A stretch of 36,502 nucleotides of DNA from positions 1-36,502 of the forward strand of contig JARGFM010000034.1 in NCBI GenBank assembly GCA_029210725.1, in the 5' to 3' direction. Within the stretch, counting starts at the first letter, position 1. Every line of letters starts with the position of its first letter. Below, in pieces: positions 7,682 through 15,947 of this stretch. This DNA is from Bacteroidales bacterium. Lineage in GTDB: Bacteria; Bacteroidota; Bacteroidia; Bacteroidales; GCA-2748055. The translations under genes and the position numbers were made by a program. The notes beneath the pieces were generated by a model. That model saw only the letters and a list, made by a program, of their open reading frames with translations, was not told the DNA's origin and made no database searches.

Positions 7682-9352
7682 CTACTCCACTCTGAAATGA
7701 ACCCGCTTTACCAGATATTTTCCTGTGGGATCTGTTCCCCGGATCAAAATCTCATAGTCCCCTATCTGATCGGAAGTCCGAAAGGATATCTTCTGACTGA
7801 TATCCGGTTCCAGATGCAGCGCAGGTTCCCAATAGAGTATGTTGCGTATATCCGGAAGACGCGGATCGAGCACCCCGTTCCGGGTAGAGTCGGCTACCGG
7901 AAGATTCAACATCCGGTAATTGACCAGCAATCCCGATGAGGGAAGATCGATATATCCCAAATCATTGTTTTTCGATATAAGACTGATGATTCCTCCAAAA
8001 GTAACGTTTCCCCGGATGTAGGGAGCATTGACAATTTCCAGCCGGTCTATAAGTCTCGGTGAGACCGCCAGAACAGCCTCCACATCGAAGATGGCCACTC
8101 CGTCAACAAGAAGCAGCGGCAGATAGATGGCCAGATCGGGATGATTGCCAAGAAGAACCAGTCGCCTTCCACCCCGGTTTCTTCTCAGGGATACCTGTGG
8201 AACCACCTCCACAAAATACTCCGCCAAGTTGGGAAGCTTTATGAAATTGTCAATATGGATGATGGAACTGGGATTCCCGTAAAACAACAACTCTTCCGCT
8301 TCCGGTTCAGGCGGAGCCTGCAGGATCCGGGGATAATATTGTTGTGCAATTTGTGCATTGACCGACATTTCGTTTATAAGACTGGCCAGGGAATCGCTTT
8401 TCTGCATGGCATAAGAGGGAAGCTGGAGTACATCGGGACTGAAATCGCGGTCTATCAGCAGTTCAATCTCCTCATAATCTGATTGGTAAGCGGATACAAA
8501 CAGCTCCCTCTCTCCCACGTAAGCCGGAAATGAGAAATAAAATCTGCCCGCCGAATCGGAATAGTTACAGTAAAAATCCCTTTCATCGCCCAGTACAGAC
8601 ACAAAGATGGTGGCATAGGGAACAGGGCTCCTGTCAGAAGCACTGACCGCCTGTCCCGTAAGAGAAAGCCCCTGTATCTCAGGAAGTATTTCAGAGGAAC
8701 CCCCCAGGTTCACAGGGCATCCGGGTCTGTAGTAAGCGGGATTTCCGTGAATCCCCGCCCTGGCCACGCTGACGGTCAGATCGGCCGGCGCATCCGGAAA
8801 AATCCACTTCAAATCTGCCACTACTTCAGTCCTGGTCCCGTAGATTTCACGGTCCAGCCGGCATTCCAGCATATCGGCCGAATGTGTTTCTAACTGCTTC
8901 AGCAGTTTTGCCACTGGTTCTGGCTCCCAACCCAGAGTATCCACCGGAAGGGCCTCCTCATTGAAAGGATCATAAATCCGGAGTGAAGTATATGCGAATC
9001 CTTCCGGCCCGCAATTCCTCATCCAGCGTGTATAGGCTTTCAGATAGTAAGTGCCGGAAGAGATCCCTTCCGGGATGGCCAGAGATCCGCTGGCCCCGGA
9101 GCTGTCAATCATCACTTTAGCCTGGGCCAGGGGACTTCCATCGGGCAGGATCAGTTCCACGTACAGAACACGGCTCCACTGCTCCGGGATTCCTGCAACA
9201 GGTGCTCTGTAGTAGGCTCTGTACTGAAGGTCTTCCCCGCTGATATAATGCCCCCTGTCGGTCAGCACTACCAATCCCTCGTGCTGAATCTGAGCCCCGG
9301 CCCTGAATCCAAGTCCAAGCAAAAAAACTGTAATTATGGTTCTGTATTTCAT
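7682..9352 (-). CDS. Exported protein with MG2-like and plug-like domains, no barrel
   Basis: This 556-aa protein has a signal peptide cleaved about residue 20 (LLGLGFRAGAQ). Residues about 25-130 resemble the MG2 domain of alpha-2-macroglobulin-like proteins (LTDRGHYISGEDLQYRAYYR, GTYYLKAYTRWMRN). Residues about 229-300 resemble a carboxypeptidase-regulatory beta-sandwich. Residues about 365-460 resemble a TonB-receptor plug (LLLVDGVAIFDVEAVLAVSP, RLEIVNAPYIRGNVTFGGIISLIS). The last 95 residues contain no barrel, so it is not a transporter by itself. This MG2-plug layout is found in Bacteroidota exported proteins of unknown role. It lies between the two receptor units, 98 bp after one receptor and 113 bp before the sigma gene. 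It may be a periplasmic or outer-membrane accessory of these receptors; that is inference. Confidence 0.8.
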   Translation of the reverse strand: MKYRTIITVFLLGLGFRAGAQIQHEGLVVLTDRGHYISGEDLQYRAYYRAPVAGIPEQWSRVLYVELILPDGSPLAQAKVMIDSSGASGSLAIPEGISSGTYYLKAYTRWMRNCGPEGFAYTSLRIYDPFNEEALPVDTLGWEPEPVAKLLKQLETHSADMLECRLDREIYGTRTEVVADLKWIFPDAPADLTVSVARAGIHGNPAYYRPGCPVNLGGSSEILPEIQGLSLTGQAVSASDRSPVPYATIFVSVLGDERDFYCNYSDSAGRFYFSFPAYVGERELFVSAYQSDYEEIELLIDRDFSPDVLQLPSYAMQKSDSLASLINEMSVNAQIAQQYYPRILQAPPEPEAEELLFYGNPSSIIHIDNFIKLPNLAEYFVEVVPQVSLRRNRGGRRLVLLGNHPDLAIYLPLLLVDGVAIFDVEAVLAVSPRLIDRLEIVNAPYIRGNVTFGGIISLISKNNDLGYIDLPSSGLLVNYRMLNLPVADSTRNGVLDPRLPDIRNILYWEPALHLEPDISQKISFRTSDQIGDYEILIRGTDPTGKYLVKRVHFRVE

Positions 9353-9450
9353 GTTTCACAAGTAATGTATTGTCATGGACATTTCATTCTGTTGACCAAA
9401 AAACCGGTGGCCGCAGTACCCGGTCACAGCTAAAGATATGGCCCCGCCCG

Positions 9451-12237
9451 CTAGTGACTCTCATAGTTTCCCAGTTTGACATTCCAGGAGATGGTAAACA
9501 CGGGAACCCCGATCACCGAAAAGGAATAACCTTTAATAAAATATTCCTGCGGTACGAAATAAATGCTCTGGGGATTATTCCTGCCCAGCAGATTATATAC
9601 GTTCAGGCTCCAGGAAGAGTGCATAAACTTGTCTGCTTTCAGGTTACCCTCGATATTCAGGGACAGATCGATCCTGAAATAGTCGGGTATCCTGAACTGG
9701 TTACGCGCGAAGTAATCGATGTAAGCCACATTGTTGATATAGTAAAGGGAGGTAGGATAAGTCACCGGACGACCCGACATATACACCATGTTTGAACTCA
9801 CTGAGAATCTGCGGTTAATACTATAATTGGCCACCACATTGAGAACATGGGGCCTGTCGAAATTGGAGGGATAGGGATCTCCGTTGTTGATAGATTCAAA
9901 ATCATTATCCCCCTGAACAAGCATCTCTGAACGGGAAAGGGTATAACTGATCCAGCCATCGAGCCTGCCGGAGGTCTTCTGCAACATTAGTTCCATACCA
10001 TAAGCATCCTGCTGTCCCTGAAGCACCACCGTCTCGGTAAGGGGAGAGGTAATGAAATCAGCACCATCCTTATACTCAACAATATCCGTGGAATACTTAT
10101 AATAGAGCTCTACCGACGAGGAGAGTCCCAGCCCGGGAAAGATATGATATACCCCTCCTGTAAGCTGGTAACTGGACTGAGGATCGATATAGTAATCCGA
10201 CAGCTTCCACTGATCGGTTGGAGAGATGGTCACCGTATTACTGAGCATAAAGAGATACTGTCGCATCTGGTTAAAGGAAAGCTTGAAAGAAGTGTTGGGG
10301 CCCCCCTTCATATTTACTGCTGTTCTGAACTCCGGACCCGAATGGAATCTAAGGGACTCAAAATCGCCAAAGGCCAGGGAATCGATAACCGTATTCTCTG
10401 ATTTTGCTTTGCCCTCCTCGTATAAGAGCACTGTCTGCGGTCCCAACATAGAGTAAAGGCTGTAGCGCGCACCGGCGTAAAGGGTCAGCCAGTCTGTAAT
10501 CTCAAAGTTGTCACTCACGAAAATGCCTCCCTCCAGGGCCTGTTCAAATCCAAGACCGACGCTGTTCCGGATCGATGCTGCCCCATAGGGTTCCACGGTG
10601 CCCCGGTCCAGCCTGTAATAAATCAGGCTTCCTCCAAACTCAATCCGGTGTTTCAGGGAAGGTACCCACTGGAATTCAGTTAAAAGCTCGTTGTGGTTCA
10701 GCATATATTCATGCGAATAGGCCCTGGATATTTCGCTCTGGTCGGTATTTGCAAACTTGTAAACGGAGCTGGTTCCGGTCACCTTGGAGGAAAGCGCGGG
10801 CGAAATACTCTTCTCCCAGCTCACGGATCCTCCCCGGTTTGCATATTCATAATCGCTGAGTGTGCTGTAGCGAAACCAATCGAAGCTCTGGTAGTAGAAA
10901 GCATTGAGCACATTCTTCTCATTGAGCTGGAAATTTACCGATCCGGCAAAATCATAAAAGAAGGCATCACTGTCACGGATCAGGGGGTCTTCCATCCGGT
11001 TCAGGATCCAGTCTGAATAGGAGGAGCGTCCACTGATCAGGAATGAGGAGTGGTCCTTGCGAATGGGACCTTCTACCGTAACATTAGCCGAAACCGGACT
11101 GATCCCGGCATATGCCGTAAATGATTTATTATTTCCTTTACGGGTCAGAATGTTAAAGACCGAAGAAAGCCTTCCCCCGTAGTTCACCGGCACATTGCCC
11201 TTGTATATGGAAAAGTCCCTGATCATATCCGAATTAAAAGCAGAAAAGAAGCCAAAGAGATGTGAGGTGTTGTATACCGGCATCCGGTTGATGTAGAAGA
11301 TGTTCTGGTCCACATTACCACCCCTGACATTCACCCCTACCGAAGCTTCACCTGCACTGGTGATCCCGGGAAGCAATTTGGATATCTTAATCACATCCCT
11401 TTCACCCATAAACACCGGGACCTGTTTCAGTGAATTCATGCTGAAACGCTCCACCCCGATATCCGTCGTATTGATTTCACGGTACTGCTCACCCAAAATC
11501 TGCACCTCATCCAGGGCAATTACGGCAGGCTGCATCTCTATCCGGAAATCTCCATCCGAATAAACTTCCATGGTGACATTCACACTCTCCATACCGATAA
11601 ACCTGAAACGCATGGCATGGCTGCCAGGCTTCAGTGCCATGGTTACATTTCCATTCTGATCCGATACCGCACCCTTACCCGATCCCAGGTCCACCATCGT
11701 GGCACCCATGACGGGTTCTCCGTTGGCCAGGTTCAACAGCTTCCCCTTTACACGGGCCACGCCTCTGGCCAGTGAGGCTCCCCGCTCTCCCACCTCGATG
11801 GTCCGGACCATCTTTTCCGGTTGGGTCCCGGTAAGGTAGAGATCATCCTTGACCCCCAGGAAAGAGTCATTTTGCCCGCTCGTCCGATAGGAACCGGAAG
11901 AGGATGAAACAAGCGGAAGATGCATGCTCAGACGCCTTTCGGGTAAAATAACATATCGTCCGGCACCGATCCGGCTATAGTGAAGGCCGGTCCCTTTCAA
12001 CACCTCGTAAAAGGCATCATCCACCTCCACCGAGTCGGCCTGGCAGGAGAAGGTCCGGCCCGAAAACCACTCTGAGTTGTAGAAGATGCGAATCCTGGTC
12101 TGGCTCTCCAGCTGCTCCACAAAACGGTCAAATCCCTCACCGGAAAGCCGGATGTTCACAGGCCCCTCACCCACCTGGGCCCTGAGAGCCACTGGAACAA
12201 AAAGAAAGGAGATCAACAGGAACCTAAGATGCTTCAT
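9451..12237 (-). CDS. Second STN-type TonB-dependent receptor
   Basis: The protein is 928 aa from ATG 12237, which gives a clean signal peptide (KHLRFLLISFLFVPVALRAQ). Domains are STN at about 26-100, a linker of about 50 residues, a carboxypeptidase-regulatory-like domain at about 153-232, a plug at about 260-360 (GVNVRGGNVDQNIFYINRMPV, NYGGRLSSVFNILTRKGN) and a barrel ending SWNVKLGNYESH. It shares its architecture and many plug motifs with the receptor at 3253-5940, so the two are paralogs that have diverged strongly. The start overlaps the end of the 237-aa upstream gene by 14 bp. An earlier ATG at 12261 would add eight hydrophobic residues. Having an STN domain, it could feed the same sigma/FecR pair, as no second pair is present. 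Its usual lipoprotein partner, DUF4249 at 12978-14149, is broken. Confidence 0.92.
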   Translation of the reverse strand: MKHLRFLLISFLFVPVALRAQVGEGPVNIRLSGEGFDRFVEQLESQTRIRIFYNSEWFSGRTFSCQADSVEVDDAFYEVLKGTGLHYSRIGAGRYVILPERRLSMHLPLVSSSSGSYRTSGQNDSFLGVKDDLYLTGTQPEKMVRTIEVGERGASLARGVARVKGKLLNLANGEPVMGATMVDLGSGKGAVSDQNGNVTMALKPGSHAMRFRFIGMESVNVTMEVYSDGDFRIEMQPAVIALDEVQILGEQYREINTTDIGVERFSMNSLKQVPVFMGERDVIKISKLLPGITSAGEASVGVNVRGGNVDQNIFYINRMPVYNTSHLFGFFSAFNSDMIRDFSIYKGNVPVNYGGRLSSVFNILTRKGNNKSFTAYAGISPVSANVTVEGPIRKDHSSFLISGRSSYSDWILNRMEDPLIRDSDAFFYDFAGSVNFQLNEKNVLNAFYYQSFDWFRYSTLSDYEYANRGGSVSWEKSISPALSSKVTGTSSVYKFANTDQSEISRAYSHEYMLNHNELLTEFQWVPSLKHRIEFGGSLIYYRLDRGTVEPYGAASIRNSVGLGFEQALEGGIFVSDNFEITDWLTLYAGARYSLYSMLGPQTVLLYEEGKAKSENTVIDSLAFGDFESLRFHSGPEFRTAVNMKGGPNTSFKLSFNQMRQYLFMLSNTVTISPTDQWKLSDYYIDPQSSYQLTGGVYHIFPGLGLSSSVELYYKYSTDIVEYKDGADFITSPLTETVVLQGQQDAYGMELMLQKTSGRLDGWISYTLSRSEMLVQGDNDFESINNGDPYPSNFDRPHVLNVVANYSINRRFSVSSNMVYMSGRPVTYPTSLYYINNVAYIDYFARNQFRIPDYFRIDLSLNIEGNLKADKFMHSSWSLNVYNLLGRNNPQSIYFVPQEYFIKGYSFSVIGVPVFTISWNVKLGNYESH

Positions 12238-12937
12238 GGGAAAGAGAATTACAATATTCAACTAAATGGCGGATTTGAGGATCGGTGGCTCTGTTCACCT
12301 TCACCTTCGATTGCTTCATGAACTGTTTGATGGTTTTCTGAATGCCGGGATCAAAAGCTTTCAGAAAGGTCCTGTTGTTCCTGTAGGCATGGAAGCGCCC
12401 CCCGATCAGCAGAAAGGACTCCCTGACCGCTTCGGTGAAATAGTAACTTAGCACTCCAGAGTTTTGATTGAGCAGGTAATTTTTCCGCCATTTATAAACA
12501 CAAACCATTGAGCCTTCTGTTAATTGCTGGTAAAAGCCGGAATCACCCTCCGGGCCCTTCATCTTAATAAAGTGGAATCCTTCAAAGGAAAAAGATTCGA
12601 CCCACTCGTTTCTCAGAACCAGGCTGGTTGTGGCTCCATAAATGTCCTTAAAATCCAGTATCAGCTGCTGATTGAAGAGGTCGTAGCGAAGTTGCTGCTT
12701 AACGAACTCCTTATCGTGAATCCTAATAACAGCTTCCCGGGCCTCCGGGAAAAAGAAGGGATCCCCCTGGGGCTGCCTGTATGGATAAAAATATTTCTCT
12801 CCATTCACCAGGTCGGCATCCCTGCCATATTTCCGCTCACATTCTTCCAGATAATCGCCAAGGGAAAGCTGTTGGGCATATATGCCGTAAAGCCCTGTAA
12901 AGGCTGTTAGTACTATAATTATCAAGGTTTTTCGCAT
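12224..12937 (-). CDS. Exported protein of unknown function between DUF4249 and the receptor
   Basis: This 237-aa protein has a signal peptide (TLIIIVLTAFTGLYGIYAQ, cleavage about residue 21) and no other membrane segment. I do not recognise a named domain. Visible features are an early VNGEKYFYPYRQPQGDPFF segment, a predicted beta-rich centre (LRYDLFNQQLILDFKD, FHFIKMKGPEGDSGFYQQL) and a basic helical C-terminus (IQKTIKQFMKQSKVKVNRATDPQIRHLVEYCNS). I have the impression that similar small exported proteins accompany DUF4249-linked receptors in other Bacteroidota, but cannot confirm it here. The gene follows the DUF4249 pseudogene by 40 bp and overlaps the receptor start by 14 bp, so it is translationally linked to the receptor. 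A periplasmic or surface helper of that receptor is the simplest guess. Confidence 0.8.
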   Translation of the reverse strand: MRKTLIIIVLTAFTGLYGIYAQQLSLGDYLEECERKYGRDADLVNGEKYFYPYRQPQGDPFFFPEAREAVIRIHDKEFVKQQLRYDLFNQQLILDFKDIYGATTSLVLRNEWVESFSFEGFHFIKMKGPEGDSGFYQQLTEGSMVCVYKWRKNYLLNQNSGVLSYYFTEAVRESFLLIGGRFHAYRNNRTFLKAFDPGIQKTIKQFMKQSKVKVNRATDPQIRHLVEYCNSLSHEAS

Positions 12938-12977
12938 GCCTGTTAATTAAATCAGATTAGCTGAAAAAATATATTAT

Positions 12978-14149
12978 CTACCAGAAATCCGGTATTATAT
13001 GAGTACTGTTCTTATATTCCCTGCAATCGACACAATGCTTGTTCACCTCGGCGAAGGAGGACACACCATCCATCCACGCCCGGGCATAGTACAAGGGCAG
13101 GTCCTCTTTGCTAAGAGGGCCGCCGGGACCTTTGGGTAATGGAAAGCAGTACCATTTATAAAAACTCAAATCGAGCCCCTCGGGCTTAACGGCAAAAGCG
13201 CGCCGTTCAACGACCCCTGCCATACTGAAAAACCCAGGACAATCTCACTCTCATCATCCACATTATAAATATTGGATTTCAGCAGGGCCGGCTGCCTGTC
13301 AAACAGGAAGCCCTGCTCCTGGGAGGTCATTTTCAGCTCGTTCCAGTAATGAAAGGCCTCCAGACCCAGAGAGTACTGTTTTACAAGCAGACTGTACTTA
13401 TGGTGAAGCTTCTGCTCCATCTGAATATTGGGAACAAAGGTAAAAGGTTTCTTGATATAGATTCCGAAATCCAGATAGGCCAGAGACATGCTGTGGATGC
13501 TTGAAAGTTCGTTGCTGATATAACAGACACGATAGTTGCTGGTGTCGGGCAGTTCCTTCAGCTGAAAGTCCAGATCCATCACAAAGCCTTCCATATCGGG
13601 ATTATGAAACTCATAGGTTTCGGTCAGGTCCCAGCGAATGTATTCGTAGGCTTCATTATCATAAGTAAAATCCAGATAAAAGCGGATCCCGCTTATAGAA
13701 GTGGTTTCTGAAGCAAAGCTTTGACTTTCAACCAGGTAATAGAGCGAGTCGATGGCAGGTACGGGCCTCAGTTTATCAAAATCGGACTGGTAAAGCTTTC
13801 CGTCGGGTGTTTCTACATGGAGCATGTAGGAAGCCCCGGTTTGCAAAAAGGATTCATCCAGATCGCCCTTATAATACCCCGGTTTGAATTCCGAGAATAT
13901 CCGGAGTTCCCCATCCTCCCTGACTAACTGGATCAGGCTTCCCGATACCGGGTCAAAGGAGGGTGCAATCAGGCCCACCGACCTGGAGATCTCAACGATT
14001 TGTTCTCCGGCCTGATCAGTCAAATGGGCATTAATCACCATTGTTCACGTGGTCAGATTATCTTCATCCGGATAATATCGCTCCACACAGGCTGCACAAC
14101 AGTAACAAAGAGGTATAAATAAAAGTAAGCGAAAAACTTTATGTTTCAA
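12978..14149 (-). pseudogene. DUF4249 family lipoprotein gene broken by a stop and a frameshift
   Basis: The gene can be rebuilt as about 390 codons. It begins at a TTG (14149) with a lipoprotein signal peptide (HKVFRLLLFIPLCYCCAAC, lipidation at Cys21) and reads to residue 34. It then meets an in-frame TGA at 14045-14047, and the same frame continues directly as TMVINAHLTDQAGEQIVEISRS, a typical DUF4249 opening. Near the C-terminus the frame breaks at an A5 run, 13228-13232 (T5 on the coding strand). Adding one base restores GFFSMAGVVERRAFAV and the DUF4249 ending CVDCREYKNSTHIIPDFW. The lost product would be the lipoprotein partner of the receptor at 9451-12237. Two independent lesions favour a decayed gene; the homopolymer lesion alone could be a sequencing error. 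The TTG start is unusual and may be a third sign of decay. Confidence 0.85.
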
Positions 14150-14275
14150 CTGGCAGGGACTTAAATTCTGGACACTAAAAGTAGATTTTTTTTTTCCATA
14201 TTTAGCCGTAAATAGACGATAATCGGGGATGCCTCAGAAACGGATGGCAGGTCATTCCCTGTGATGGATTTAGAC

Positions 14276-14283
14276 TATATTTG
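14276..14283 (+). promoter_or_regulatory. -7 box upstream of plsC
   Basis: TATATTTG fits TAnnTTTG exactly and ends 24 nt before the ATG at 14308, so transcription would start near 14290. I see no TTTG at the matching -33 position (around 14252-14257), so this is a half match. Confidence 0.5.
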
Positions 14284-14307
14284 TACATCTCACTATAATT
14301 GACTCCC

Positions 14308-15072
14308 ATGCGCATGCGAAAAGGGTTTCTGAAACTATACTCCATCCTGGCCTGGGCCACCATGGCTCTTACCTCCATTTTCATCAGCCCCTTCTTCCTG
14401 CTGGTCTGGTTGTCCACCTTCTGGTGGGACCGCCGGCGGGTAGCCGCTCATATGATGGGTACTTTCTGGGCCTGGCACTACCAGTCGCTGATCCCTTTCT
14501 GGAAACTTCGCCTGGAGGGAAGAGAGAAAATTCCTTGGAAGCGTCCGGTGGTTATGGTGGCCAACCACCGCTCCCTGATTGACATTCTGGCCCTGTACAA
14601 GATCCGGAGACCCTTCAAATGGAGCTCCAAGGATGAAAACTTCCGCTTACCCTTTATCGGAATGGTCCTTTCTCTTACAAATTCCATTCGGATCAAACGG
14701 GAATCGCTACGCTCGGGCGCCCAATTCCTTTCCCAGGCTGAGAAAGAAATTGGTAAAGGCTCATCCATTCTTCTCTTCCCCGAAGGGACGCGCTCCAGAA
14801 CCAAGGAGATGAGGCCCTTTAAAGAGGGTGCTTTCCTGCTGGCAAAAAGAACTGGCTGCGGGATTATCCCCATTGTACACACCGGCTCGGAAAAGACCTT
14901 TGACCGCGGATCATGGGTGTTAAAAGGGAAAGCCCCCATTCATATCCGGGTACTGGACGAGATCCCGGCCAGCGAGGTGGAAAAGCTGGAAACTGCAAAA
15001 TTAATGGAACTGGTCAGGGAACAGATGGAAAAGGGAATCGCCAGGCTTGAACAGGAGATTTCGGCCAAATGA
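14308..15072 (+). CDS. plsC: 1-acyl-sn-glycerol-3-phosphate acyltransferase (PlsC family)
   Basis: This 254-aa protein is of the usual size for the family. It transfers an acyl chain to lysophosphatidic acid to make phosphatidic acid in phospholipid synthesis, at the inner face of the cytoplasmic membrane. An N-terminal hydrophobic stretch (residues about 8-37) is a likely membrane anchor. The catalytic HX4D motif is NHRSLID with His87 and Asp92, and the substrate-binding motif FPEGTRSR is at 157-164. Bacteroidota have several PlsC paralogs, including lipid A and aminolipid acyltransferases, so the exact acceptor is uncertain. I chose ATG 14308 over a TTG at 14299, since a -7 box at 14276-14283 places the transcript start close to 14290. 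The stop overlaps the next start (ATGA at 15069-15072), so the two genes are translationally coupled. Confidence 0.88.
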   Translation: MRMRKGFLKLYSILAWATMALTSIFISPFFLLVWLSTFWWDRRRVAAHMMGTFWAWHYQSLIPFWKLRLEGREKIPWKRPVVMVANHRSLIDILALYKIRRPFKWSSKDENFRLPFIGMVLSLTNSIRIKRESLRSGAQFLSQAEKEIGKGSSILLFPEGTRSRTKEMRPFKEGAFLLAKRTGCGIIPIVHTGSEKTFDRGSWVLKGKAPIHIRVLDEIPASEVEKLETAKLMELVREQMEKGIARLEQEISAK

Positions 15073-15842
15073 AAAAACCAGGCCAGGCCATCAGACGCAT
15101 GGGATTCCTGAGGGACCAGGAAGGAATCATGAATCGTTATATACGTGAATCTTCTACCTGGCACGACCACCTGGAACATACCCGGAATTTCATAGCCGGT
15201 TCATTTCAAAAGACGGATGCCGAAACGCTAGCTGTTCTGGGTAGTGGCTGGTTACTGGATGTTCCCCTGGAGCAACTTCTGATCAGGTTCAAACATATAT
15301 ACCTGGTGGATATTCACCACCCCATCCAGATCCGGAAAAAGACAGCCTCACTGAAACAGGTCGAACTCATTGAAAAGGATCTCTCCGGAGGAGCCATCGA
15401 GCAGATCTGGCAGCTTTTCCGGGCAGTTAAAAACCGACCTCAGGATGAAGACTTCGTTGACCGGCTCTCCTTCGTGCCCCCCCTGGAGCAAATGGAGGTG
15501 GATGCCCTGGTATCGGTCAATCTGCTTAACCAGCTGGATATACTCCTGTGCGACTACATCCGGAAAAGAGAGCCTTTTCAACAGCAGTCCCTGGATCGTT
15601 TTCGCGCTGCCATACAGGCCTTTCACCTGGAATGGATCTCAGAAAAACCGGCTTGTCTGGTGACCGATATCCTGGAAGAGGTGAAGGACAAAAAGGGAAC
15701 AATTTCATCCAAAGCTTTGCTTTACACTCCATTACCCGCCGGAGCACGGAACGAACGCTGGTGGTGGGATTTTGACACCACGGGCACCTACCACCCCGGA
15801 AGCCGCACCCGCATGGAGGTTCAGGCCATTGAATGGATCTGA
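15069..15842 (+). CDS. Uncharacterised Rossmann-like protein coupled to plsC
   Basis: The 257-aa product is soluble, with no signal peptide. I do not recognise a named family. The segment AVLGSGWLLDVPLEQL (about 55-70), followed by IYLVDIHHP (about 77-85) and ALVSVNLLNQLDILL (about 146-160), resembles strand-loop and acidic-loop patterns of class I SAM-dependent methyltransferases. This suggests a Rossmann-type nucleotide-binding fold; methyltransferase activity is only a guess. The C-terminus is rich in Trp (ERWWWDFD) and ends EVQAIEWI. The start overlaps the plsC stop by 4 bp, so its product probably works with or beside the acyltransferase. An ATG at 15129 (MNRYIRES) could be a later start. 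The gene is followed by a 105-bp gap with its own -7 box for parE. Confidence 0.75.
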   Translation: MKKPGQAIRRMGFLRDQEGIMNRYIRESSTWHDHLEHTRNFIAGSFQKTDAETLAVLGSGWLLDVPLEQLLIRFKHIYLVDIHHPIQIRKKTASLKQVELIEKDLSGGAIEQIWQLFRAVKNRPQDEDFVDRLSFVPPLEQMEVDALVSVNLLNQLDILLCDYIRKREPFQQQSLDRFRAAIQAFHLEWISEKPACLVTDILEEVKDKKGTISSKALLYTPLPAGARNERWWWDFDTTGTYHPGSRTRMEVQAIEWI

Positions 15843-15916
15843 TTTCAGGTGCTTTTAAACCGCTTTTAAAGAGTCTTGTGTTGAAAACTGAATGATGTCC
15901 AGGCCAGAGTTTTGGT

Positions 15917-15924
15917 TATCTTTG
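15917..15924 (+). promoter_or_regulatory. -7 box upstream of parE
   Basis: TATCTTTG matches TAnnTTTG exactly and ends 23 nt before the parE ATG, placing the transcript start near 15931. A -33 TTTG at correct spacing is not seen. It would let parE-parC-aroK be expressed apart from plsC. A direct repeat of GCTTTTAAA lies just upstream (15851-15859 and 15862-15870). Confidence 0.5.
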
Positions 15925-15947
15925 TGCTGCCAAAGAGGAGATGAGAT

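Noticed and set aside
13160-13240. Programmed ribosomal frameshift in the DUF4249 gene
   Set aside because: The T5 run is not a classical slippery heptamer with a downstream structure, and the second lesion upstream would still prevent a full product.
14045-14047. In-frame TGA as a selenocysteine codon
   Set aside because: It sits just after a signal peptide in a non-redox lipoprotein family, I see no hairpin following it, and the same gene has a frameshift, so decay is simpler.
15851-15870. Direct repeat of GCTTTTAAA as an operator for parE
   Set aside because: Two AT-rich 9-mers in a short gap can arise by chance and they lie well upstream of the -7 box.
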